In this document: one piece after another, positions 36,551-44,914 of the stretch
How the letters are laid out: each line of letters begins with the position of its first letter
How positions within the stretch are numbered: position 1 is the first letter of the stretch
Assembly (NCBI RefSeq): GCF_003058085.1
Contig: NZ_QBUD01000006.1
Coordinates: 142,660 to 206,659, forward strand
Direction: 5' to 3'
Length of the DNA: 64,000 nt
DNA from: Yoonia sediminilitoris
GTDB lineage: Bacteria > Pseudomonadota > Alphaproteobacteria > Rhodobacterales > Rhodobacteraceae
Program-made: the position numbers and the translations under genes
Notes under the pieces: model-generated
What the model saw: only the letters and a program-made list of their open reading frames with translations
The model's database searches: none
Told to the model about the DNA's origin: nothing

Positions 36551-37453
36551 ATGAACGTCAAAGGTATGCGGGCTTTTATCTATACGGTTGAGGAAGGATC
36601 ACTGAATGCCGCTGCCGTTCGGATGAATCTGAGCCAACCGGCGGTTAGCCGGCTCATCCAGATCCTTGAAGAACAAGTTGATGCCAAGTTGTTCTATAGG
36701 AACAGAAAAAGCCTTTCCCCCACGCGAGAGGCCAGCCTGCTTTACCCCGAGGCCCTTAAGATCATATCAGCAATCGACGACTTCCCGACCCAGTTTGACC
36801 GAATGCGAACCAACACACTCGCCCCGCTGCAGGTGTTCAGCCAAGCACGTGCCGCGAATAGCATCGTGTTACCGGCGATAAGTATGTTCGCTCAAATGTT
36901 CCCTAATATTAAGATCAATCTAGAAATTGTACCGCGACGGGAACTCCGAAAATCAGTTATAGAACACCGGATTGACGTTGCAGTCCACGTAGCGCCCTTC
37001 CCGGTTTCGGGCATGATCCTGCACGAGGCTGCGCGGTTTCCTCTCTTTGTCCTGCTCCATAGGGATCATCCGCTCGCCACGCGGCAGTCAATCACGATTG
37101 CTGAGCTTCAGGCTGAGCGCTACATCGCACTCAAACGTGGCTTAATGGTTCGCGAACTGATTGACCAAGAGCTTGCGAAAACCGGCCAGCAACTCGCAGT
37201 CTTCCATCAAGCCTCAGGCATGGACGCGGCGCAGCAACTTGTTGCGGCGCGGCTCGGGTATACGTTCTGTGACACGACAGCGATCCTTCCGCATTTGAGA
37301 GATCACCTCGTCCTCGTTCCATGTTCTTCCAACATGAACATAGACCTTGGAATCTATTGCCCCAGTGAAAGTGAAAGCGATCCACATGAGGCGACGCTGG
37401 CATTCATGGATTGCATCAAGTCGATCATTTCTGACATCCGGTCGCGCGATTAG
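36551..37453 (+). CDS. LysR-family transcriptional regulator
   Basis: A 300-residue protein with an N-terminal winged HTH (MRAFIYTVEEGSLNAAAVRM, NLSQPAVSRLIQILEEQV, REASLLYPEALKI) and a C-terminal effector-binding domain. GGAAG precedes the ATG. It is divergent from tctCBA and followed by a sulfatase gene, so it probably controls one or both in response to the transported compound. Confidence 0.92.
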   Translation: MNVKGMRAFIYTVEEGSLNAAAVRMNLSQPAVSRLIQILEEQVDAKLFYRNRKSLSPTREASLLYPEALKIISAIDDFPTQFDRMRTNTLAPLQVFSQARAANSIVLPAISMFAQMFPNIKINLEIVPRRELRKSVIEHRIDVAVHVAPFPVSGMILHEAARFPLFVLLHRDHPLATRQSITIAELQAERYIALKRGLMVRELIDQELAKTGQQLAVFHQASGMDAAQQLVAARLGYTFCDTTAILPHLRDHLVLVPCSSNMNIDLGIYCPSESESDPHEATLAFMDCIKSIISDIRSRD

Positions 37454-37551
37454 CCTCTTCAGTTTTTCTGATGCTCGCTTAGGAGAATTCAATTTTCTGT
37501 ATGTCTATCAATCCTGTAATCAAGTGGCGTGAATAAAATAGAGGGCGCGAC

Positions 37552-38967
37552 ATGCCGCATACATTACCAAACCAACTCATCATTATGTCGGATGAGCATT
37601 CGCGAAAAGTGTTGAAGTGCTATGGAAACAGCGTGGTTGAGACACCAAATATTGACAGGCTCGCCGCCCGTGGCACGTTGTTTGAAAACGCCTACACGTC
37701 GGTTCCAATATGCGTTCCCGCTCGGGCGACATTCGCGACAGGTCAATACGGGCACGCAACCGGTCACTGGGATAACGCGACGCCATATAACGGCGAACCC
37801 GACTCTTGGGGGCATGCGTTGCAAGAGGCCGGTATTGATGTAGGTTCTATCGGCAAACTCCACTATCGAAACGCCGAAGACCCGACGGGTCTCGATTTTC
37901 AAGAGATACCGATGCATGTTATGAATGGTATTGGCGACGTACTTGGGTGCGTAAGAGAACCCCTGCCAAAGCGCTGGAAGTCGCAAAACCTGGCGCTAAA
38001 CATCGGCGCGGGCCGGACCGACTACAGCGAATACGACAAGCATATTTCGGAGCGGGCTATTGAGTGGATCACAACACGGGCAACGAATGATAACCCCTGG
38101 GTCCTTTTTGTCTCTTTCATATGCCCGCATTTCCCCTTGATTGCACCTGAGGAGTTTTTTGCACTTTATGACGGCAAAGGTCTGATGCCAACGAAACCCA
38201 GATCCGTACCAGAACATCCATGGCTGGCTGCACAACGTGAGTGCTTTGCCTACGATAATTTCAACGAAGAGAGAGTCGGTACGGCGCTTGCGGCCTATTA
38301 TGGTCTTGTAACGTTTATCGACTCGCTCGTCGGCAGCATCCTTGATGCTTTAGATCGCGCCGGATTAACCGAGAAAACGATTGTCTATTACCTTAGTGAT
38401 CACGGCGATAACATGGGCGAGAGAGATATGTGGGGAAAATCAAACATGTACGAGGAATCCGTAGGAATTCCTATCGTCATATCGGGCCCGAACGTATCAA
38501 GAGATCATGTCTGTCGCACACCTGTTAGTCTTATCGATATGCATCCGACAATTCTGAATGCGGCGGGTCTGAAGGCGGCATCAAATCGACCGGGTTCATC
38601 CTTGCTGGAGATCGCCTGCCGAGACGACGATGCGGATCGTGCGGTCTTCTCCGAATATCACGCTATGGGGTCGATCTCTGGCGCCTTCATGCTTCGCAAA
38701 GGAAAATGGAAACTGATATACTATGTGGGGTTACTCCCCGAGCTATATGACCTTACGACCGATCCAGAAGAGCTTTTCAATCTTGGGCAAGCCGCCGAAT
38801 ATGCAACAGTACGAGCAGAATTAGAGAAAGAACTGCGCTTAATCTGCGATCCAGAACAAATTGATGCGCAAGCCAAGGCCGCCCAGCGAAAAATTATAGA
38901 ACAACATGGCGGCGTAGATGCAGTTGTTGAGAAGGGTGGATTTGGTGGCACACCGGTTCCAAATTGA
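37552..38967 (+). CDS. Type I sulfatase (alkaline phosphatase superfamily)
   Basis: A 471-residue hydrolase. The formylglycine motif CVPAR (Cys54, Pro56, Arg58) must be oxidised by a maturase to be active. Metal ligands are in IIMSDEHS (about 10-17) and the central YYLSDHGDNMGERDMWGK; HDS-like FICPHFPL is also present. No signal peptide is visible, so it is likely cytosolic and acts on an imported sulfate ester or phosphonate. Linkage to tctCBA and LysR suggests import and desulfation as one unit. The exact substrate is unknown. GAGGG precedes the start. Confidence 0.88.
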   Translation: MPHTLPNQLIIMSDEHSRKVLKCYGNSVVETPNIDRLAARGTLFENAYTSVPICVPARATFATGQYGHATGHWDNATPYNGEPDSWGHALQEAGIDVGSIGKLHYRNAEDPTGLDFQEIPMHVMNGIGDVLGCVREPLPKRWKSQNLALNIGAGRTDYSEYDKHISERAIEWITTRATNDNPWVLFVSFICPHFPLIAPEEFFALYDGKGLMPTKPRSVPEHPWLAAQRECFAYDNFNEERVGTALAAYYGLVTFIDSLVGSILDALDRAGLTEKTIVYYLSDHGDNMGERDMWGKSNMYEESVGIPIVISGPNVSRDHVCRTPVSLIDMHPTILNAAGLKAASNRPGSSLLEIACRDDDADRAVFSEYHAMGSISGAFMLRKGKWKLIYYVGLLPELYDLTTDPEELFNLGQAAEYATVRAELEKELRLICDPEQIDAQAKAAQRKIIEQHGGVDAVVEKGGFGGTPVPN

Positions 38968-38985
38968 GGCAACAGTTTGGTGAAC

Positions 38986-39487
38986 GGGGACCGCTGCGTT
39001 AACTGATAGTTTTAGTCAATATTCTGCTCTTATGGTGTATGATGTCACGTCGAGATCCATTCAAACCCCATCGTTTCTCTCGAGATATTGTTCTTTTGGC
39101 GGTGCGCTGGTATTGTCGCTGCCCGCTTTGATATCAAGATGTGGTTGATCTTCTTGAAGAGCGTGGCGTAGAGGTGGATCTCTCCACAATCTTCAGATGG
39201 GTACAGAGGTTTGGAGCAGAGATTGCGAAGCGCGCGGAAAAGCATCTGCGCCATGCCAGTTTGGCTTGGCATGTAGACAAAACTTACATTCGCGTTGGTG
39301 GAAAATGGCGTAATCGGTGGCGTGCGGCTGATGCGCACGGACAACTGATGGATTTCAGATTGACCACGCGGCGCGACCCGAAAGCTGCGAAGGTCTTTAT
39401 AAGCAAGGCGATTGAGCGTGTTAGACTGCACCGCCCATCTGGGCCACGACGGATAAAGCCCCACCTATCCAAAGGCCATTCATGACA
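38986..39487 (+). mobile_element. IS6-family relic, copy 1 (3'-truncated)
   Basis: The left end GGGGACCGCTGCGTTAACTG is followed by an IS26-like transposase: RRDPFKPHRFSRDIVLLAVR, then a stop (TGA), then VDLLEERGVEVDLSTIFRWV, WHVDKTYIRVGGKWRNRWRA and a frame break near 39443 before CACGACGGATAAAGC. The similarity stops near 39487, so the right third and right terminal repeat are missing. A fuller inverted copy sits at 57683-58498 with the same stop and frame break. Inactive. Confidence 0.88.
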
Positions 39488-39525
39488 TGTCTTGAATAGA
39501 CTACATCGGTTTCAGTAGTATAGCT

Positions 39526-39797
39526 CGATCCGTGGCAACCTTTGGGTCACAACATACAAACTACCCCAGAGCTAGAAGTCACCTCATGTTCCTTGCTGAT
39601 AAGTTTCGGCCTCTGGCAACCTTTGGGTCACAACACGCGAAACCAAATAGAGCTAGAAGACACCGTATGACCAGGCGTGATAAAAGGTCGATCTCTGGCA
39701 ACCCCTGGGTCACAACACACATCGAACAAATTTGCTAGAAGTCGCCGCATCACTCACCCTGATAAATGGTCGATCTCTGTGAAGGGTTGGGTCACCA
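39526..39797. repeat. Tandem array of 81-82 bp direct repeats (3 units plus a partial)
   Basis: Units start at 39526, 39607, 39689 and 39771. Each has a conserved head (CTGGCAACCTTTGGGTCACA or close variants), a variable middle, then GCTAGAAG and GATAA before the next CGATCTCTGG. The fourth unit ends after the head. Because the period is 81 then 82, the array does not keep a reading frame and is unlikely to be coding. It lies between the IS6 relic and the 3' end of the serine recombinase gene. The remaining DNA in the 39488-39966 gap shows no gene. Confidence 0.8.
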
Positions 39798-39966
39798 ACG
39801 ATGACACCCTGCGTGTCAACAACAAGGGTAGCCATAGAAACAAGGACAACTTCAGTGTTCTAAGAGTTCGGCGACGTGCCAATGTGGTGTAATGCTGAGA
39901 CTGTGAAAATATCAAAAAACGCCTTATTCTAAAGCGTTTAGGAAAGTTCGGCCATTTTTGGAGGGG

Positions 39967-41406
39967 TCAAGCAGCTATGAGCAATTTAGAGCTCTTTTGT
40001 GTGATCTTCTCGCCTCGAACGTCTTCCCAATCATTCACGATCAACCGTACTTCACCGGGCAATAGATGCCGGACGCAAAACGCATTTTGCAAAAGTTCTC
40101 GCCGCTCTGCCCGTGTCCCCGCTCGGTAGGTGTCGACCAAGCTGCTGAACAGTTTGATGTATTCAGCCTGCTCATTCCTCAGTTCAGTGGGATTTGGCAT
40201 TAAGTCCAGCTGACCTCTGAGTTGAGAGAGCTCAAAGTTGGTGGTCTGCTTGGAGGATTCGAAAGACTGTTTGTCTAGTGTACCATCGATCAAGAGGTCG
40301 GTCATACGTGCCAGTTTTGTTTCGCAAGCTTCGATCCGGGCGACAACTGATCTACGGTTCGCGTCAATGTCCTTGTGAGCGTCCCCTGCATCGCAGCGAT
40401 CTTTGATTTGCCTGATATCACTTGGCGTGAACTCCGCCTCTGACAGTTGTGACAGCAGGGCGCGTTCAATGCGATCTTCCCGCATGCTGGTCATCTTGCA
40501 TCGCTTTGAGGTGCAGCGATAGTATACGTGACCTTTCTGCAGTTCCGGCACCATTGGCCCATCACATAGTCCACAACGGAAGATCCCCTGGAACGGGTGG
40601 TTATGTCGCGTAACTTTTGGTCCAGAACGTCCCGCCTTTATCAGTTGTACCTGGGCAAACTGCCGCTTCGTCACCAATGGCTTATGCTTGCCGTCAAATG
40701 TCTCGCCCGTGCGTGCGATGGTGATCAGGCCATGATAGAACGTGTTGCTGAGAATTTTCTCAATGCCGTGCAGGCTGACAGGTTTGCCAGAAAAGCCCCG
40801 TAACCCACGCCGATTCATCTCCGCATGCAGGCTGCGCAGCGAGTGCTGACCGCTCAGATAGAGGGCGTAGAGTTCTTTGATGAGAGGGCCATTCTTGGGG
40901 CAAGGTGCCTTGGCTTGGCCTCTGCCAGTGTCGAGGTAGCCCAAGGGCGCTTTGAAGGGGTAGAGGCCTTGTTTGAGGCGTCCATAGAGACCTTTCCTAG
41001 TCTCTTCCCGCTGGTTACGGGAGAAGTCAGCGGCAATAACCGCGAGAAAGTCAGCTGTCATGCGACCACCACGCGTGGTGAAGTCGATGGGCTCTGTCGC
41101 AATGTGAAAAACGATGTTCACGTCCATCAGTGCGGAGACGATCGCCCAGTCGTGCAAGTTGCGGGCAGAGCGGTCGAGTTTATGAACAACCAGTCCTTCC
41201 GCATGCCCATGCCGCAATCGTTTGATCATCTGGTTGAAAACCGGCCGCCCGGCCTTAGACGCGGTTTCTTTTTCTTCAAACCATTCAGAGATGATGAGCC
41301 CGCGCTTGTGTGCACAGTCTTCAATTGCTGAACGCTGTTCTTGCAGGGAGACTCCTTCCCCTTGGCGGACGGTGCTCACACGGAGATATCCAAAGCATGA
41401 AATCAT
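39967..41406 (-). CDS. Large serine recombinase (site-specific integrase)
   Basis: A 479-residue recombinase. The catalytic serine is Ser11 in YLRVSTVRQ, and conserved arginines occur in HKLDRSARN (Arg79, Arg82). A recombinase domain follows and a zinc ribbon has Cys278, Cys281, Cys298 and Cys303, then a coiled-coil-like segment. This is the architecture of phage-type integrases acting on short att sites. The start ATG at 41406 overlaps the stop of a 48-residue ORF. It probably integrates or excises the element that includes the ATPases and the replication-relaxation gene to its right. Confidence 0.93.
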   Translation of the reverse strand: MISCFGYLRVSTVRQGEGVSLQEQRSAIEDCAHKRGLIISEWFEEKETASKAGRPVFNQMIKRLRHGHAEGLVVHKLDRSARNLHDWAIVSALMDVNIVFHIATEPIDFTTRGGRMTADFLAVIAADFSRNQREETRKGLYGRLKQGLYPFKAPLGYLDTGRGQAKAPCPKNGPLIKELYALYLSGQHSLRSLHAEMNRRGLRGFSGKPVSLHGIEKILSNTFYHGLITIARTGETFDGKHKPLVTKRQFAQVQLIKAGRSGPKVTRHNHPFQGIFRCGLCDGPMVPELQKGHVYYRCTSKRCKMTSMREDRIERALLSQLSEAEFTPSDIRQIKDRCDAGDAHKDIDANRRSVVARIEACETKLARMTDLLIDGTLDKQSFESSKQTTNFELSQLRGQLDLMPNPTELRNEQAEYIKLFSSLVDTYRAGTRAERRELLQNAFCVRHLLPGEVRLIVNDWEDVRGEKITQKSSKLLIAA

Positions 41407-41549
41407 AGGTCAGGTGTTTGTTCTTGGAATCTATCATGAGTCTGCGATTCACGCGAATCTTGCCATGGCCATTTTCCTTCTGCCAAGAGCCGCCGGTAGA
41501 TCCGGTCACAAAGGTCCAAATGTTTTTGCAGGCGTTCGTCGCGTGTCAT
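41403..41549 (-). CDS. Small protein preceding the recombinase
   Basis: A 48-residue polar, Trp-containing product, MTRDERLQKHLDLCDRIYRR then LLAEGKWPWQDSRES. Its stop overlaps the recombinase ATG (ATGA), so the two are translationally coupled. No strong ribosome site is seen before its ATG, and a longer frame extends upstream. No family is assigned. Position suggests a partner or directionality factor for the recombinase. Confidence 0.6.
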   Translation of the reverse strand: MTRDERLQKHLDLCDRIYRRLLAEGKWPWQDSRESQTHDRFQEQTPDL

Positions 41550-41592
41550 GGATGTACTGTATCGAAGCTGAAATGGAGTTGTAGCAGGCAGC

Positions 41593-42795
41593 CTATGCCA
41601 CCAACCTATATGGTGGATACATTGACGCGGTAAACGGCGCGAGCCGCTCACCATTCTGCATCACCTGAACAGCCGCCCTGTAGTTGGGCTGGTTCTGCAA
41701 ATCATGTGCATCAAATGGCGCAAGCATGTGCTGCAGTCGAGGGGCATCCTTGGCCCCCACCCGGAATGCCACCATGCTGCCGACATTCCCGAATATCGCG
41801 TCAGAGACATCTGTATCGATCTGCGACAAGTGCTGATGCGCCAAAACCAATCCAAGGCCGTATTTGCGGGCCTCAGACAGCATGCCAGCAAAGGACTTGG
41901 TGGTCAGGTTTGGAAATTCATCGACGTACAAGAAAAACGGTCGCCGTGCGGCTTCAGGTAGCCCGTGTCGGGTTGATGCGGCATGCATCAGTGTCGACGT
42001 GATCAGACCTCCAAGCACGTTGGTGATATCAGCGCCCAGCCGTCCTTTGGACAGGTTCACAATCAACACCTGCCCCGTATCCATAATCTGCCGAAACCGC
42101 AGCGGGTCGCTTGGTTCGCATAGCGCGGTACGCACCGCCGGTTGGGCCAAAAACGCACCCAGCTTGTTGGCGATGGGGGCCACCCCATCGGCGCTCCCTT
42201 GGTAGTTCATGGTAGGAAACTCGACCTTCCAAAAGAACAGCACCTGAGGATCTGTGACTTGGTCGATCACCTGCCGTCTGAACCCTTTGTATGTCAGCAG
42301 CTTGAGAATATCGCGCAGGTCCGCGGTCGGCTGTTCCAGCAGAGCCAGAATGGCAAAGCGCAAGATGTGTTCCATCCGAGCGCCCCAAGCATCGGGCCAT
42401 TGTTTCTTGAGCGTTTCGATCAGGCCTGAGGCAACCAGTGGTCGGTGTATCGTGGCGACCTTGGCCAATGGGTTGTATCCAAAGGAGCAAGCGGGATCCG
42501 CGACGTCCCAATACAAGTGTGGCACCATCAAACTGCGATGCAAGCTTTCGGCGACATCCCCATGTGGATCGATGAGGCAAAACCCGGTGCCATATCTGGC
42601 GTCCTGCCATGCGAGATTCTGAAGCAGTGTCGACTTCCCAGTTCCGGTTTGCCCGACGATATACAGATGCTGCAGACGGTCTTTGGGGGCGAGCCCAAAG
42701 GCACCGGACGATTGGTATCGCCGATAGGCAAACCCAAGGATGTAGCGGTGCGACGCAAGCATGAGCTGATCGTCTCGCAGTTGGCAGGTCAACAC
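41593..42795 (-). CDS. VirD4/TraG-type (HerA-FtsK superfamily) ATPase, 400 residues
   Basis: Walker A GQTGTGKST is at 48-56, followed by FCLIDPHGDVAESLH, and Walker B FFLYVDEFPNLTTKSFAGML is near 285-305. Next come the ARKYGLGLVLAHQHLSQ and IFGNVGSMVAFRVG motifs of type IV coupling-protein-like ATPases. It lacks the N-terminal membrane helices of true coupling proteins. The start is uncertain: GTG at 42795 or ATG at 42762, neither with a clear ribosome site. A second, longer ATPase of this superfamily is encoded at 46107-48182. Likely a DNA-pumping or DNA-processing motor of the mobile element. Confidence 0.85.
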   Translation of the reverse strand: MLTCQLRDDQLMLASHRYILGFAYRRYQSSGAFGLAPKDRLQHLYIVGQTGTGKSTLLQNLAWQDARYGTGFCLIDPHGDVAESLHRSLMVPHLYWDVADPACSFGYNPLAKVATIHRPLVASGLIETLKKQWPDAWGARMEHILRFAILALLEQPTADLRDILKLLTYKGFRRQVIDQVTDPQVLFFWKVEFPTMNYQGSADGVAPIANKLGAFLAQPAVRTALCEPSDPLRFRQIMDTGQVLIVNLSKGRLGADITNVLGGLITSTLMHAASTRHGLPEAARRPFFLYVDEFPNLTTKSFAGMLSEARKYGLGLVLAHQHLSQIDTDVSDAIFGNVGSMVAFRVGAKDAPRLQHMLAPFDAHDLQNQPNYRAAVQVMQNGERLAPFTASMYPPYRLVA

Positions 42796-42953
42796 TAGCA
42801 GCTTGGGTATCTTGCCTGTCGATAGGCTGACTGCTTTGTACCTCTCACCCTATCGCGCATCATGATGTCAGATCAGTTCTTCATCCGGATCGCCTCTCGT
42901 CGGGTCCGTCCAAGCATCCTGCTTGGCCGCGCCCTATCGAAAGGAGATCCACG

Positions 42954-43484
42954 ATGGGTATCAAAGAAGACACCACACCCGAAACAATCAACAGTGTTCC
43001 AATCTGCCGCAGCTGCGGGTCTGAGCGGGTCGCAAAGGACGCCTGGGCCTGTTTTAACCGGCACAGCGGCCTGTGGGAGCTAGAGACAGTTTTTGATGCT
43101 GAGCATTGTCATCAGTGCGAGGGCGAAACCAAGCTGGATTGGGTAGAGGCTGACGCCCTGCAAAACCGGCGGATTCGTGAGCTGAATGATCGCTTCCGGA
43201 CCGAAGGCTTAGGCAACGGCTCGATCTTGATCACGCCCGGCATTCAAGCCCTCGGGGGCGATGCAGTCGTTTCCATCATCGGTGAGGTGCGCGCGTTTGC
43301 TGAGTTTACCGACGACAATGATCCCTGGAAGCAGCATGATTTTGGGGCCTTAGAACATGCTGGAGAGAAGGTCTTTTGGAAAATCGACTGTTACGACCCC
43401 AGCTGCACCTACGGCTCTGAAAACCCGGCCAATGAAGCCCTCACCCATCGGGCGCTGACCATCATGCTCGCCTCTGAATATTGA
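42954..43484 (+). CDS. DUF3768-like protein with N-terminal zinc ribbon
   Basis: A 176-residue cytosolic protein. The N-terminal part has two CxxC pairs (Cys18/21 and Cys52/55). The C-terminal part, RIRELNDRFRTE through TPGIQALG, DNDPWKQHDFGALEHAGEKV, FWKIDCYDP and LTIMLASEY, fits the DUF3768 family common on alphaproteobacterial plasmids and islands. Function is unknown. GAAAGGAG precedes the ATG and an intrinsic terminator follows, so it is a single-gene unit divergent from the 400-residue ATPase. Confidence 0.78.
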   Translation: MGIKEDTTPETINSVPICRSCGSERVAKDAWACFNRHSGLWELETVFDAEHCHQCEGETKLDWVEADALQNRRIRELNDRFRTEGLGNGSILITPGIQALGGDAVVSIIGEVRAFAEFTDDNDPWKQHDFGALEHAGEKVFWKIDCYDPSCTYGSENPANEALTHRALTIMLASEY

Positions 43485-43502
43485 TGTATGGGCTGAGAGT
43501 AT

Positions 43503-43535
43503 ACGCTGCCCCCTAGCGGGGGCAGCGTTTTTGTT
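43503..43535 (+). terminator. Intrinsic terminator after DUF3768-like gene
   Basis: ACGCTGCCCCC and GGGGGCAGCGT form an 11-bp stem with a TAGC loop, followed by TTTTTG and further T. It lies 19 bases after the stop codon and is a strong terminator. Confidence 0.92.
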
Positions 43536-43705
43536 TTGTGACGTTTAAATCGTGAAAGATTTTGGCTGAAAATACGTCAAGGCTTGTACAGCTACAGGAT
43601 CGGGCCGGCCGCTCGTTCTGGGCTGTTTGCATCAGTCGCTTTCTGTTGCGCAGCCGATCCGTGTGAATCGTTGGATGTATCTTGGTGGGAAGCGGGCGTT
43701 TGTCG

Positions 43706-43728
43706 CCAGAATACGGCTAGTATTCTGG
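43706..43728. promoter_or_regulatory. Perfect inverted repeat upstream of Xre gene
   Basis: CCAGAATAC and GTATTCTGG are separated by 5 bases, forming a perfect dyad about 150 bases before the Xre-type gene at 43878. The roughly 340-base gap around it (43536-43877) shows no supportable gene. A likely regulator-binding site; which regulator binds is inference. Confidence 0.45.
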
Positions 43729-43877
43729 TCTCTATCGCTCCGCACACCGCTAGATGTGCGTCCGCTTTTCCAGCTTCCACTCACCGCATCAGGGTGCCCG
43801 ATATTCTGCCTGCTAGGATGTCGCTATCTCTCAAAGTAGACTGAAGCTCTAGACGTTTATCAAATAAGCAAAAGTCT

Positions 43878-44225
43878 ATGAGTACCCAATTTGCCCTCGA
43901 CCTGCGCCTTGCACGCAGGAAGGCGGGCTATACCCAAGGAGATGTGGCCCATCTCCTGTCCAGTCACCAGTCATTGGTGTCTGATCTCGAGCACGGTCGA
44001 CGCAGGCCAAGCCTTGAGCAAATTATCGAGCTGTCACTGATTTACGGACGCTCGTTTGAAAGCTTTTTTGGCGAGTTGCTCGCTGAACGTCAGCAGGTTC
44101 TTCAAGAGCGCCTCAAGCGACTGCCAGAGCCCGGCAAACCGACTGCGCAGACTTTTAATCGCACCAGTTCGCTTGCACGTCTAACCAAGCGTCTGGCTAG
44201 CCAACTTGAGCATGGCAGTGCTTAG
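43878..44225 (+). CDS. Xre-family HTH regulator
   Basis: A 115-residue protein with an N-terminal Cro/C1-type HTH (DLRLARRKAGYTQGDVAHLL, SSHQSLVSDLEHGRRRPSLE) and a short C-terminal tail. It ends 14 bases inside the next gene, so the two are translationally coupled. Such regulators often control the excision or transfer functions of mobile elements. It could instead act with the RuvC-fold partner as a two-gene module. Confidence 0.85.
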   Translation: MSTQFALDLRLARRKAGYTQGDVAHLLSSHQSLVSDLEHGRRRPSLEQIIELSLIYGRSFESFFGELLAERQQVLQERLKRLPEPGKPTAQTFNRTSSLARLTKRLASQLEHGSA

Positions 44226-44697
44226 CGTTCTTGCGATTGCGGTTGCCTCTGGCAAGGCCGGCTATGTGTTCCTGCAAAGGGGTCAATTGCAGGACTGGGG
44301 CATCACAGTGAAGGCGGCTGGCAGCAGCGCAGAATTGGTCGGGTTTGCCCAAGGCCTGATCAATGAATTGCGCCCGGATGTCGTGGTGACAGAAGATTGC
44401 ACCAAGAATTGCCGGAAAGGTAAAAAGAGCAAACGCCTGATCCGATCTCTGGCGGAACTCGCCAGTCACAACTCGGTGCTGGACGTCAGTGTGCCGCGAC
44501 CACGCCTGTTCCAATCAAAGTATGAGGAAGCGCAAAGACTGGCGAAGGATCATCCTGAGATCGCGGGATACCTCCCCGCACAGAAGCGTCGGATCTTTGA
44601 TTTTGAACCGCGCAGCATGGTGTTGTTTGAAGCACTGGCTTTAGCGCAAGAGGTCATGAAAGGCCCGCCGACACGACTGGCGGCCTCGATGGGATAG
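44212..44697 (+). CDS. RuvC/RNase H-fold-like protein, possibly catalytically altered
   Basis: A 161-residue protein from ATG 44212, overlapping the Xre gene by 14 bases. The N-terminal VLAIAVASGKAGYVFLQRGQ then LQDWGI mimics the first strands of RuvC-like resolvases, where the consensus has an Asp after the first hydrophobic strand. Here Ala-Val-Ala replaces it. A central DVVVTEDC segment would hold the second acidic residue, and FEALALAQEV lies where a final acidic helix is expected. Family assignment is by pattern only. It may be an inactive or divergent nuclease. Confidence 0.5.
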   Translation: MAVLSVLAIAVASGKAGYVFLQRGQLQDWGITVKAAGSSAELVGFAQGLINELRPDVVVTEDCTKNCRKGKKSKRLIRSLAELASHNSVLDVSVPRPRLFQSKYEEAQRLAKDHPEIAGYLPAQKRRIFDFEPRSMVLFEALALAQEVMKGPPTRLAASMG

Positions 44698-44914
44698 CCC
44701 GTCCTGTGTTCTTCGAAACTGCTCCATCAGGGGCAGTTTCGATGTGTGCCTGTCTGTGGTGCCGCGTTCCCCTTCAAGTTGAGGACCTGATCCACGCCGC
44801 CTCACCATCAGTATCGACCCAGTCCATTCAAACTTTCGCCTTATTTGTGCGCAACCTTCGCTCTGCACAACGAATGATTGTGCAATGACCTAATTTAGCG
44901 AGGAGCATATTTCC

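Noticed and set aside
39526..39797. CRISPR array
   Set aside because: The spacing is regular, but the units share conserved blocks throughout, including the would-be spacers, the unit is 82 bp and no cas genes are nearby. It is a tandem repeat, not a CRISPR.
39532..39892. Short frames with repeated ATFGSQH-type peptides inside the repeat array
   Set aside because: The peptide repeat is only a by-product of the DNA repeat; the period changes from 81 to 82, so the frame is lost and no ribosome site supports translation.
43584..43844. Overlapping short frames in the gap before the Xre gene
   Set aside because: Three frames on both strands of similar length, none with a ribosome site or recognisable domain.
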